Shown: in pieces, positions 1 through 5,754 of the stretch | How the letters are laid out: every line of letters starts with the position of its first letter | Numbering within the stretch: the stretch's first letter is position 1 | Assembly (NCBI GenBank): GCA_039796495.1 | Contig: JBDKJQ010000051.1 | Span: 1-12,965, forward strand | Direction of reading: 5' to 3' | From: ARS1285 sp039796495 | GTDB lineage: Archaea > Nanobdellota > Nanobdellia > Pacearchaeales > GW2011-AR1 | Length of the DNA stretch: 12,965 bases | Notes under the pieces: model-generated | Seen by the model: only the letters and a program-made list of their open reading frames with translations | What the model was told of the DNA's origin: nothing | Database searches by the model: none | Program-made: the position numbers and the translations under genes

Positions 1-339
1 AAAAGAGGCATTTAGTTTAGAACCTCCTCCTAATAACATTTCGCTAAATCCTTTGTGTTTAAGTAATACGATAGCCTCAGTTGGAGATTTAACAAAAACA
101 GTATTTTCAGCTGATTGGTAGTTTTTGCTCGTTACTACCATGACAAAAGGATTCCCGATTTTTTTGAATTCATTTTTTTCTTTCATTATTTCATATGTTT
201 TTCTTCCAACAACTATATTTTTTATTTTTTTAGTTATTTTAGAAAAATTCTCCCATTCCTCCTCAGACCACGGTGTTTCATTATTCTCTTTCGCAATAAA
301 ACCATTGACTGATTGTGCCATATAGAGGATTACTTTCAT
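1..339 (-). CDS. Dihydrofolate reductase / RibD C-terminal-domain protein, partial (C-terminus outside window)
   Basis: An open frame starts with ATG at 339 and runs off the left edge after 113 codons. The protein opens with the strand MKVILYMAQSVNGFIA, in which the VNGFIA block matches the N-terminal substrate/cofactor strand of the DHFR fold. It continues with VVGRKTYEIM (residues 43-52), the usual NADPH-binding GRKTxE/GRxTYE motif, then MVVTSKN (67-73), and ends at LLGGGSKLNASF (102-113), the glycine-rich nucleotide loop. The family comprises NADPH-dependent cytoplasmic reductases: true DHFRs (folate) or RibD-like pyrimidine reductases (riboflavin). The GGGSKLNAS block is typical of the broad RibD_C/archaeal DHFR-like group, so the substrate cannot be assigned. 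The gene is divergent from the rhomboid gene, with a TATA-like box about 26 nt upstream of the ATG. Confidence in the fold is high, and in the exact substrate low. Confidence 0.85.
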   Translation of the reverse strand, partial: MKVILYMAQSVNGFIAKENNETPWSEEEWENFSKITKKIKNIVVGRKTYEIMKEKNEFKKIGNPFVMVVTSKNYQSAENTVFVKSPTEAIVLLKHKGFSEMLLGGGSKLNASF

Positions 340-360
340 ATCAAAAATAAACAAAAAGAA

Positions 361-368
361 TTTATTAA
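361..368 (-). promoter_or_regulatory. TATA-like box for the DHFR-family gene
   Basis: The minus strand reads TTAATAAA here. Its centre is about 26 nt upstream of the ATG at 339, so the transcript would start at or within a nucleotide or two of the start codon (leaderless). Confidence 0.45.
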
Positions 369-384
369 TGTATCCAAATTAACC

Positions 385-392
385 TTATAAAT
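385..392 (+). promoter_or_regulatory. TATA box for the rhomboid gene
   Basis: TTATAAAT is centred about 25 nt upstream of the ATG at 413, which predicts a leaderless mRNA. It lies back-to-back with the promoter of the divergent DHFR-family gene in a 73-nt intergenic region. Confidence 0.55.
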
Positions 393-412
393 CCAAAAGA
401 CTTCTCTATAAA

Positions 413-1045
413 ATGAAATCAAAATTCACTTCAATCTGGCTTTGCGCAATTATAATTATCATTTTTATTTTTCAATTGATAATCCCAAATTTTACTGAAT
501 TCTTCATATTAAATGATCGTGCCAGCAACGGGGAATTCTGGCGATTTGCAACAGCAATGTTTCTGCACGGTGACATAGCCCATCTTTTATATAATCTGTT
601 TGCATTGTTCTTTTTCGGATTGTTTCTGGAAAAATATGTCGGCAGCAGAAAATTTCTGACAGTTTTTTTTGTATCAGGGATAATAGCGAATGTAATTGCC
701 CTTAATTTTTATGAGTCAAGTCTGGGCGCGTCAGGAGCTATCTACGGCGTTATCGGAGCGTTGACTGTGCTGCAGCCCTCTTTACTCGTCTTTGCATTCG
801 GGCTGCCCATGCCGATTATTATTGCTTCGGGATTATGGGTGGGAGGAGACATTCTCAGAACCATGGGGGCGTTTGGAGAAACCAATATCGGCACGATTGC
901 GCATCTGACCGGAATTATGGTAGGCATTATCTATGGATTCATGCTCAGAAGAAAATTGCGAACATCTCATCAAAATAATTATGTGCAAAAGATTGATGAC
1001 CGATTAATAAGGCAATGGGAAGATAATTTTATGAAAAGAGTATAA
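413..1045 (+). CDS. Rhomboid-family intramembrane serine protease
   Basis: This 210-aa polytopic membrane protein cleaves transmembrane substrates inside the lipid bilayer. The hallmark residues are all present. HGDIAHLLYN holds the His (H57) and Asn (N61) that form the oxyanion environment (HxxxN, residues 57-61). GASGAIYG carries the nucleophile Ser107 in the GxSG motif. IAHLTGIMVG carries the catalytic His164. The WR motif in the L1 loop (FWRF, residues 42-45) is also conserved. There is an N-terminal hydrophobic segment at residues 9-24 and about six membrane segments in total, the basic six-helix type, followed by a charged cytoplasmic tail of about 30 residues. The natural substrate is unknown. 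It is convergent with scpA, with only 12 nt between the stop codons, so it is probably monocistronic. The start fits both the membrane topology and the TATA spacing. Confidence 0.93.
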   Translation: MKSKFTSIWLCAIIIIIFIFQLIIPNFTEFFILNDRASNGEFWRFATAMFLHGDIAHLLYNLFALFFFGLFLEKYVGSRKFLTVFFVSGIIANVIALNFYESSLGASGAIYGVIGALTVLQPSLLVFAFGLPMPIIIASGLWVGGDILRTMGAFGETNIGTIAHLTGIMVGIIYGFMLRRKLRTSHQNNYVQKIDDRLIRQWEDNFMKRV

Positions 1046-1057
1046 TAGTAATCACTC

Positions 1058-2140
1058 TCACTCAACTTTTTCTTCTGAATCCCTGTCCTCACTTTTCTCC
1101 TTCTCCTCAATCTCAATAACTTCCTTAGCCAATTCCTCAACAATGCCTAACTCCGCCTCAAGTTCTTTTTTTACATCTTCCTGCAGTCTCTTCTTCTCCC
1201 TCAGTTTTTCCTGCGCAATTTCAAGTCCTGATTTTTTATCATCAAGGTTTTCTGCCTCTTCAACAGCAGCAATCTCACTTTTTAATTCCTCAATGTCCTG
1301 CTCCAGCTCTCCCAGTAGCCTATCCTTGTTATCCTCAAAATATTTATACAGATAGATAGAAATATCATCCAGATGCTTTTCCTGTTCCAGCCATAATTTT
1401 TTGGTGTTTGACAGATACAACAATGGCAGAAAAGAAGCGATTTTCTGCTCCCGTTCCACGCCGACTAACTCCAGATAAGAAATTTTGTCAGCACTTTCTT
1501 TTTTTATCGCAGTCAGAATGCGTGCATAAAATTCCCGTATCCTATCTTTAATGTCTATTCTTCGAAACGCAGGAATATCAACGTGAGATAGATGATGTGC
1601 TCGCTTAATAGAAAGTTCTCGCTTGATTCGTCGGGTCTCAGTATTGATAGCAGTATTCAACGCTTCCATTAGTTGGGGTAAGGTGATTTTTCGTAAACGT
1701 GGCAAAGGTGTTTTCGGGATCAGGAGCGGCAATTCATCCCGGTCAATCTCAATGTGCTCAAGCTCTTTTTTCACCTCCTCTTTTCTTCCGAACAAAATCT
1801 CATCAATACTCCGAATATATTTGTTGATAAGAAATTCTGATTTGATCCGAAGGAGTAATGAAGCTGCAAGTAATACTTTACTCGAGATATAAAAATCAGG
1901 ATCCTGTTCCATCTGAAAAATTTTCTCAAAATATTTATTCGTCAAAACAATAATGTCAACATCCCACGGATCCAATTGTTCGGAATTAATTAAATCATAA
2001 ATGATGACCTGCCAATCAGGCTGCCTGCTGGTAATAACGTCATAGACTTGATTAGAGGTTATTTTCTCGATAGGAGCTACTTTTTCATCGACAACCGCTA
2101 TAGTCTCCTCTTCCTCTCCCAAAAACTCTTCAAACCCCAT
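1058..2140 (-). CDS. scpA: Segregation and condensation protein A (ScpA, kleisin) with long coiled-coil tail
   Basis: This is the kleisin subunit that bridges the heads of SMC ATPase dimers in the chromosome condensation/segregation complex of the nucleoid. The N-terminal signature is clear: WQVIIYDLINSEQLDPWDVD (residues 43-62) followed by ISSKVLLAASLLLRIKSEFL (residues 85-104), the helices that contact the SMC neck. Residues 217-266 (YLELVGVER, then ASFLPLLYLSNTKKLWLEQE) match the C-terminal winged-helix region that binds the SMC head. About 90 further residues (271-360), very rich in Glu/Lys with heptad-like Leu/Ile spacing, form a predicted coiled coil or acidic tail. This makes the protein longer than the usual roughly 220-270 aa. 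No smc or scpB gene is in the window. The start ATG sits 26 nt downstream of a good TATA box. Confidence 0.9.
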   Translation of the reverse strand: MGFEEFLGEEEETIAVVDEKVAPIEKITSNQVYDVITSRQPDWQVIIYDLINSEQLDPWDVDIIVLTNKYFEKIFQMEQDPDFYISSKVLLAASLLLRIKSEFLINKYIRSIDEILFGRKEEVKKELEHIEIDRDELPLLIPKTPLPRLRKITLPQLMEALNTAINTETRRIKRELSIKRAHHLSHVDIPAFRRIDIKDRIREFYARILTAIKKESADKISYLELVGVEREQKIASFLPLLYLSNTKKLWLEQEKHLDDISIYLYKYFEDNKDRLLGELEQDIEELKSEIAAVEEAENLDDKKSGLEIAQEKLREKKRLQEDVKKELEAELGIVEELAKEVIEIEEKEKSEDRDSEEKVE

Positions 2141-2160
2141 GTTGCATAAAGATAGAAGAA

Positions 2161-2171
2161 CTTATAAAATG
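2161..2171 (-). promoter_or_regulatory. TATA box for scpA
   Basis: The minus strand reads CATTTTATAAG, centred about 26 nt upstream of the scpA ATG at 2140. The predicted transcript is leaderless. Confidence 0.55.
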
Positions 2172-2244
2172 TCAGATTGTAATACAACCTCTATTGGACG
2201 CGAAAATATTAGTATGTCATTATCTAGTTACAACAAATAGAAAA

Positions 2245-2254
2245 GTTTATAAAC
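2245..2254. promoter_or_regulatory. Palindromic TATA-like element in a non-coding region
   Basis: GTTTATAAAC is a perfect 10-bp palindrome with a TATA core. On the plus strand it would direct initiation around 2275, where no credible ORF follows, so it may drive the putative non-coding RNA described next. Being symmetrical, it could also act leftward. It could instead be a chance AT-rich palindrome. Confidence 0.35.
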
Positions 2255-2274
2255 CTCCTATGTGTGTATATACT

Positions 2275-2460
2275 ATCACCTCTTTTTCCCCAGAAGAGCC
2301 AGGACTTACAATTTTTGTTTGACACCGGCTTTTCTAGGGTTTGTAAAAATTGACTTCAACCCTTTTCATGCTTCTTATAAGAAAAGAAGTATTGCATACA
2401 AGAAAATCTAGTCTAAAATCTAGCACTGCTTGACGAATACTTCTTAAATTTTTTGTTAAA
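2275..2460 (+). ncRNA. Candidate non-coding transcript in the 330-nt scpA-trmB gap
   Basis: Positions 2141-2469 hold no convincing gene. Downstream of the TATA-like palindrome there are several short inverted repeats. CAATTTTT/AAAAATTG spans about 2309-2352. AGGGTT at 2336-2341 pairs with AACCCT at 2358-2363. ATGCTTCTT (2368-2376) pairs with AAGAAGTAT (2384-2392). The arm AAGAAGTATT (2384-2393) also pairs perfectly with AATACTTCTT (2436-2445), so the last two hairpins exclude each other. The second is followed by a T-run at 2449-2454. There is also a 9-nt direct repeat, AAAATCTAG, at 2403-2411 and 2415-2423. The RNA matches no family I recognise. It may be a small RNA, a degenerate element end, or only the 3' flank and terminator of the trmB-like gene on the other strand. 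Confidence 0.25.
2384..2445 (-). terminator. Inverted repeat downstream of the TrmB-like gene, possible terminator
   Basis: A 10-bp perfect inverted repeat (2384-2393 with 2436-2445, 42-nt loop) begins 24 nt past the stop codon of the TrmB-like gene. It is preceded on that strand by an A-rich run and followed by TTTT. Archaeal termination depends mainly on T-runs, so the hairpin may be incidental or may belong to an RNA on the plus strand. Confidence 0.25.
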
Positions 2461-2469
2461 ATAGTGCGG

Positions 2470-3216
2470 CTAAGCATTTCCTTTAATGGAATTATCCCAC
2501 ATAAATTCAAAATATTTTCTATAGCCTTCGGCTATTTTATCACTTATTATAACTACGACAAAAGGCTCCTCTCCCCAATACATTGATGCAACTCTATTTC
2601 CAAATATTTCTATAGAACACGTTGAAGTAAATCCTTTGGGCAAAAAACGATACTTATTATTTTTTAGAATTTTTGTTATTACATGATTTTTATTGTTTGA
2701 ATCTTGCAATTCATAATAGAATAGATGTTTGTATTTTATTCCTTTTTTTAGTCTTTCTGTTTCCATTTTTGGCAAAAAAAATTCCCATCTTGGATCCAAC
2801 CAGTTACCTCTTCCACCTATAACGAATAAATCTTCCCCGGTTCTAATCATGTCCCAATAAAAATTTTTTATAGATTCTATTCCTTTATACACAATAGTTT
2901 CTTCGACAGTAGCCGTTGCTTTAAAATTACTTTTCATGCTTGGAAGAGATTTTTCAAGCATAGATTCTTTTTCTCGTAAAATATCCATCAGCTTTTCCGG
3001 ATCTATTGCCTTAAATTTTTTTATCCCTTTATCAATTGTTTCAGAGCATAATCCTTTTTCTTTTAATTTTTTTAAAGTGTCGTAAGTATTTCTTCTTTGA
3101 ATTTTTGCATGCAAAGCTAGTTTATTTGCAGTCGTTATTCCGGACATAAGCAATGCTTCATACACCTTTGCTTCATTGGTACTTAAGCCCATTTGTTGCA
3201 AAATTTCTTGATACAT
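2470..3216 (-). CDS. TrmB-family transcriptional regulator
   Basis: This 248-aa protein begins with a TrmB-type winged helix-turn-helix: MYQEILQQMGLSTNEAKVYE (1-20), LLMSGITTANKLALHAKI, then the recognition-helix region RRNTYDTLKKLKEKGL (41-56). Residues 62-100 form a charged linker with helical, dimerisation-like character (KFKAIDPEKLMDILREKES). Residues 105-248 form an alpha/beta C-terminal domain starting VYKGIESIKNFYWDMIRTGE, which is characteristic of TrmB-like regulators whose C-terminal domain senses a ligand. In the characterised family these control sugar transport and metabolism, but the ligand here is unknown. The gene is divergent from an unknown gene, and palindromes between them could be its operators. 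Base composition is markedly more AT-rich than in scpA or hppA, suggesting a different origin. Confidence 0.85.
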   Translation of the reverse strand: MYQEILQQMGLSTNEAKVYEALLMSGITTANKLALHAKIQRRNTYDTLKKLKEKGLCSETIDKGIKKFKAIDPEKLMDILREKESMLEKSLPSMKSNFKATATVEETIVYKGIESIKNFYWDMIRTGEDLFVIGGRGNWLDPRWEFFLPKMETERLKKGIKYKHLFYYELQDSNNKNHVITKILKNNKYRFLPKGFTSTCSIEIFGNRVASMYWGEEPFVVVIISDKIAEGYRKYFEFMWDNSIKGNA

Positions 3217-3237
3217 GTCTCTGGAAAGAAATATGTA

Positions 3238-3248
3238 TTCTTAAATCT
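3238..3248 (-). promoter_or_regulatory. TATA-like box for the TrmB-like gene
   Basis: The minus strand reads AGATTTAAGAA, centred about 26 nt upstream of the ATG at 3216. This predicts a leaderless mRNA. Confidence 0.45.
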
Positions 3249-3258
3249 TTGCATATGT

Positions 3259-3274
3259 GGTGTTAAAAGACACC
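3259..3274. promoter_or_regulatory. Palindrome GGTGT-N6-ACACC, candidate operator
   Basis: A 16-bp dyad, GGTGTTAAAAGACACC, has perfect 5-bp arms. It sits between the two divergent promoters, just upstream of the TATA box of the TrmB-like gene. A second small dyad, AAGTA-CC-TACTT (3295-3306), abuts the expected TATA position of the divergent gene. Position and symmetry suit binding by a dimeric wHTH protein, most simply autoregulation by the TrmB-like protein. The site differs from the TATCAC-N-GTGATA consensus known for Thermococcales TrmB family members. Confidence 0.35.
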
Positions 3275-3334
3275 CTAAGCATTTAAGTATTGTGAAGTAC
3301 CTACTTTTAGATAGTAAATTATAAAATAATAAAA

Positions 3335-3868
3335 ATGACAAAACAAACAACTAAAGAAAGCGTTTATGAAAGATGTAATTGCAAAATAAAGCAATTAGAG
3401 AATAGAGCATTAGAATTGAAAAGAAGATTAGAGAATAATACCTTTTTTATGGAAAACCTTTCAAATGTAGATAGTATCACCCTTGGTTACGCTGGTGGAG
3501 CATCACAAACGGTAGAGAATATATCTCCGCAAGAATTTGATAGATTATGCAATATTAATGCCCGATATGGAATAACTGAAAGAGATGTTAGACTTGCATT
3601 AATAAATCATTCTCTTTCTACTAGTGCGTATGAAAGATTGTTAAAGTCAAGTGACCCTCTTGTACAAGAGATAGATGCATTTTGTAAGGATACAGGGATA
3701 CCTTATTATTTAATGGGAGATAATACTACTACTAACATACTGCATAATATTATTTTAAGAAGAATAAATGAAGAAACGTATCGAGATTACTTGGAAGGTA
3801 GAAGTCCTATTGGCGTGATAAAAGGGAGAAGTGTATATCTGGGTATAGTTCGCAAAATGGCTGAATGA
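3335..3868 (+). CDS. Hypothetical protein divergent from the TrmB-like regulator
   Basis: This 177-aa protein is predicted to be soluble, and I recognise no family. Residues 8-36 are highly charged with heptad-like spacing (probable coiled coil), including Cys14 and Cys16. A Gly/Ala-rich turn, LGYAGGASQT, follows at about 50-59. The middle (ISPQEFDRLCNINARYGITE, then DVRLALINHSLSTSAYERLL) is predicted helical and looks loosely like a compact helical bundle. The C-terminal part includes YYLMGDNTTTN and ends in RSVYLGIVRKMAE. There is no signal peptide or membrane segment. Codon use is strongly A/T-ending like the neighbouring TrmB-like gene, and the two may form one functional unit. A weak TATA-like stretch (CTTTTAGATA, 3304-3313) lies about 26 nt upstream of the ATG. 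Confidence 0.65.
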   Translation: MTKQTTKESVYERCNCKIKQLENRALELKRRLENNTFFMENLSNVDSITLGYAGGASQTVENISPQEFDRLCNINARYGITERDVRLALINHSLSTSAYERLLKSSDPLVQEIDAFCKDTGIPYYLMGDNTTTNILHNIILRRINEETYRDYLEGRSPIGVIKGRSVYLGIVRKMAE

Positions 3869-3872
3869 AATA

Positions 3873-3980
3873 TTTCTAGGGTTTATAGTTTCTGATTACT
3901 TATCACTAAGAATCACACTGTTAAAAAGAGTAATCATCCTGTCTAGAATCAGGCACGGATTATGATGAGAAGAGGTGATA
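3873..3980 (+). other. Non-coding segment with hairpin and sequence shared with the 2331-2426 region
   Basis: No gene is seen between 3869 and 3989. TTTCTAGGGTTT (3873-3884) is identical to 2331-2342. GTCTAGAATCAGGCAC (3941-3956) matches 13 of 16 bases with GTCTAAAATCTAGCAC (2411-2426). Between them TGATTACT (3893-3900) and AGTAATCA (3929-3936) form a perfect 8-bp stem. AGAGGTGATA (3971-3980) is the exact reverse complement of TATCACCTCT at 2274-2283. The segment could be a related non-coding RNA end, a 3' UTR, or the right boundary of an inserted island. Confidence 0.35.
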
Positions 3981-3989
3981 ACTAACTAA

Positions 3990-4175
3990 TTAAGCGCTTT
4001 TCAAAAATTCAGTATAATGGCATCGCCCGCAATAATTTCGAGTAGAAGTTTTCATTAAAAATATGCCAGGACCGCAACGCGGGCAGTATTTATCTCTGAT
4101 AACGGTGTCCCCGTCAATTTTATATTTTGAATATTTTTTTGATACGGGCCTGTTTTCTTTCTTTTCTTTGGGCAT
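3990..4175 (-). CDS. rps27ae: Small ribosomal subunit protein eS31 (S27ae)
   Basis: This 61-aa zinc-ribbon protein belongs to the small ribosomal subunit and is the archaeal counterpart of the ribosomal part of eukaryotic ubiquitin-S27a. The basic N-terminus (PKEKKENRPVSKKYSKYKI) is followed by VIRDKYCPRCGPGIFLM and NYCGRCHYTEF. The four zinc ligands are Cys31, Cys34, Cys49 and Cys52. I chose the ATG at 4175 over an upstream in-frame TTG at 4193, because AAGGAG at 4185-4190 sits about 9 nt before this ATG and the length fits the family. In many archaea this gene follows rps24e directly. Here it stands alone, about 1.6 kb from rps24e, with its own promoter. Confidence 0.95.
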   Translation of the reverse strand: MPKEKKENRPVSKKYSKYKIDGDTVIRDKYCPRCGPGIFLMKTSTRNYCGRCHYTEFLKSA

Positions 4176-4210
4176 AGTGGTAATCTCCTTCAATAATCCT
4201 GAAATAGTAC

Positions 4211-4220
4211 TATTTAAATG
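4211..4220 (-). promoter_or_regulatory. TATA box for rps27ae
   Basis: CATTTAAATA on the minus strand predicts initiation near 4189-4190. That leaves a leader of roughly 14 nt that begins with the Shine-Dalgarno AAGGAG, so this appears to be a leadered exception among the local first genes. Confidence 0.5.
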
Positions 4221-4248
4221 TTTTCAGAAAATTAAAAGAACAGAACTC

Positions 4249-4256
4249 ATTTAAAG
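4249..4256 (+). promoter_or_regulatory. TATA box for the PP2C-like gene
   Basis: ATTTAAAG is centred about 25 nt upstream of the ATG at 4277. This predicts a leaderless mRNA, divergent from rps27ae. Confidence 0.5.
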
Positions 4257-4276
4257 AAGCAGTTCCTATCCCCAAG

Positions 4277-5116
4277 ATGAACGGCTTCACCATTCAAAAT
4301 AAAATATTGCACGAAAAATTCCCCATTGAGGACGCTTTCTCATTCAATAAAGAAAAACAGATCATGATCGTTGCCGACGGTATTACGCGAGATGCAGGAC
4401 TGATAAGACTCCCGTTTGAAGAATTTATAGCGGAAGGATACAAAAAATATCCAAATCCAAGTCCGGCAAAATGGGCTGCAGACCTATTTATTGAAAGTGC
4501 GCTAACTTTTTTAAAAAACAAAAAAGAAATTGATGAACAAACCCTACGCAACGCATTCGAACACTCCAATAAACAAATTGATCAGCTTAACAAAGAAAAA
4601 AATCCGCTTTATCCTAACATCGATTACCTGATGAATGATTTATATGGAACGTTTGGAGCAATCGCCTGCATACAGAAAAATGTCCTGTATTGGGGATTTA
4701 TAGGAGATTGTGGAATAGCGATTCTTACAAAAGAAGGAGGAATAAAGATGAGAACGCCTGACGACCAGGCTATTGCGCAAAGGATAAGAAATCAGCGACT
4801 GGAAAAAGGAGGGATAAAAGTAGTATGGGAACAGCCAGAGACACGTTTTATCAAACGCGCAGTCTTCAGAAATCGCCCCACAATACAAGGTTCTTTCGGA
4901 GAGCTAACCGGTGAAAAAGAAGCAATAGCATACGTAAAGACCGGAAAGACAATTATTTCGCCGAAAGATATAATCATGGTATATTCCGACGGTGTAGAAC
5001 CCTTTCTCTTTGAGAATCCTAAAATTATGGCCCAGAAAGAACAGACAATAAAAGATTATTTTCAATCAAAAATTCTCGCCGAAGGAACAATAATATATCA
5101 GATATATAATTCTTAA
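4277..5116 (+). CDS. PP2C-like protein serine/threonine phosphatase domain protein
   Basis: This 279-aa cytosolic protein has the PP2C (PPM) metal-dependent phosphatase fold. Visible motifs in order: EDAFSF (18-23) with the metal-binding Asp19; IMIVADGITRD (29-39) with the DG pair Asp34-Gly35; GTFGAIACI followed by WGFIGDCGIAIL (GDS/GDC motif, Asp144); and IIMVYSDGVEPF with Asp238-Gly239. The final family motif, normally DN or DDxT and contributing a metal ligand, reads AEGTIIY (Ala268, Glu269), so the last Asp is replaced. It may still bind metal through Glu or have altered activity. No cognate kinase is nearby. It is a plus-strand insertion into a region otherwise transcribed leftward, and it converges with the mini-protein gene, with only 7 nt between the stop codons. 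Confidence 0.82.
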   Translation: MNGFTIQNKILHEKFPIEDAFSFNKEKQIMIVADGITRDAGLIRLPFEEFIAEGYKKYPNPSPAKWAADLFIESALTFLKNKKEIDEQTLRNAFEHSNKQIDQLNKEKNPLYPNIDYLMNDLYGTFGAIACIQKNVLYWGFIGDCGIAILTKEGGIKMRTPDDQAIAQRIRNQRLEKGGIKVVWEQPETRFIKRAVFRNRPTIQGSFGELTGEKEAIAYVKTGKTIISPKDIIMVYSDGVEPFLFENPKIMAQKEQTIKDYFQSKILAEGTIIYQIYNS

Positions 5117-5123
5117 TAAAAAA

Positions 5124-5318
5124 TCACATTCCCGCAAGCAACGACAAAAAAATGATGAGCAAGATTATTAATGCAACCAGCCACGCCATTTTTTTAAAAA
5201 ATTTTCTTCGTTGCAGTACCCATCGTTCGGTGTCTTTAATATCTTTTTCAATTGTTTTTTCAAATGCAGCAAGAGCATTTTTCTGAGAAATCCGTTTTCC
5301 TCTCCTCTTTTGTGGCAT
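5124..5318 (-). CDS. Small tail-anchored membrane protein, unknown
   Basis: This 64-aa protein has a very basic N-terminus (PQKRRGKRISQKN), an amphipathic charged helix (residues 15-43) and one C-terminal membrane segment at about 45-62 (WLVALIILLIIFLSLLAG). The topology would leave the body in the cytoplasm. Size and layout recall Sec61-beta/SecG-like tail-anchored subunits, but I see no specific sequence match, so no function is assigned. It has its own TATA box exactly where a leaderless start at 5318 needs it. That argues for a real gene despite its size. Confidence 0.65.
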   Translation of the reverse strand: MPQKRRGKRISQKNALAAFEKTIEKDIKDTERWVLQRRKFFKKMAWLVALIILLIIFLSLLAGM

Positions 5319-5337
5319 ACGAATATAAGGAGGAGGT

Positions 5338-5347
5338 AATATATAAG
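5338..5347 (-). promoter_or_regulatory. TATA box for the tail-anchored mini-protein gene
   Basis: CTTATATATT on the minus strand lies in the 38-nt gap after the upstream stop codon and is centred about 25 nt before the ATG at 5318. The mini-protein may therefore be transcribed independently of the rpo7-spt4-rps24e operon. Confidence 0.45.
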
Positions 5348-5356
5348 TTTAATTAT

Positions 5357-5746
5357 TTATTGTTCAGATGCAGTTATAGAATCTCGATAAACAATAGCAT
5401 GCGCAACAAAACGTAATTTTTCAGGATTTTCCCTATAATCAGTTCTCACTTTTTCCAAACAATTTCGGTATTCAGAAAAAAATTCATCAACTCTCTGCGT
5501 TCTGTCTTGACTTAAGTCAATCTCTCCGTCAAGATGAGTACCAAAAATACGGCTCGTGCCTCTAAAAACAAGTTCATAGTCTAAAAAGATAAAGGATCCT
5601 GTTCTTAATCGTTCATTGACGAGACTTAATGCAGTTTCAACACCATACAATAGTTCATCCAACTCTTCATCGTCAAGAACATCAAACTCAAGGTTTCTTT
5701 GATATAAAATAGTTGGATGGAGCAACTCAAGATGCTTATTTGCCAT
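5357..5746 (-). CDS. Hypothetical protein in the rps24e operon
   Basis: This 129-aa acidic soluble protein is of unrecognised family. It opens MANKHLELLHPTILYQRNLE. An acidic helix, DVLDDEELDELLYGVETALS, follows at about 23-42. The middle has FIFLDYELVFRGTSRIFGTH and the end has EKLRFVAHAIVYRDS. It looks like a small alpha/beta fold. It starts 8 nt after the rps24e stop with GAGG just before the ATG, so it is the last gene of the rpo7-spt4-rps24e transcript. In other archaea this neighbourhood often carries a GTP-dependent dephospho-CoA kinase. This protein shows none of that family's features that I can identify and is shorter. Confidence 0.7.
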   Translation of the reverse strand: MANKHLELLHPTILYQRNLEFDVLDDEELDELLYGVETALSLVNERLRTGSFIFLDYELVFRGTSRIFGTHLDGEIDLSQDRTQRVDEFFSEYRNCLEKVRTDYRENPEKLRFVAHAIVYRDSITASEQ

Positions 5747-5754
5747 ACTTCCTC

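Noticed and set aside
115..325. Plus-strand Phe-rich ORFs
   Set aside because: They are antisense shadows of the minus-strand DHFR-like gene, which has clear family motifs.
2260..2322. 20-codon plus-strand ORF (MCVYTITSF...) after the palindromic TATA element
   Set aside because: Its ATG lies upstream of the transcription start that the TATA box would give, it has no clear ribosome-binding site, and the peptide shows no recognisable features.
3959..4010. Possible C/D-box RNA suggested by ATGATGA at 3962
   Set aside because: No box D (CTGA) lies at a suitable distance, there are no terminal stems, and the segment runs into the rps27ae coding region.
5124..5318. Assignment as Sec61-beta or SecG
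   Set aside because: Only the tail-anchored topology and size agree; no family-specific motif is visible.
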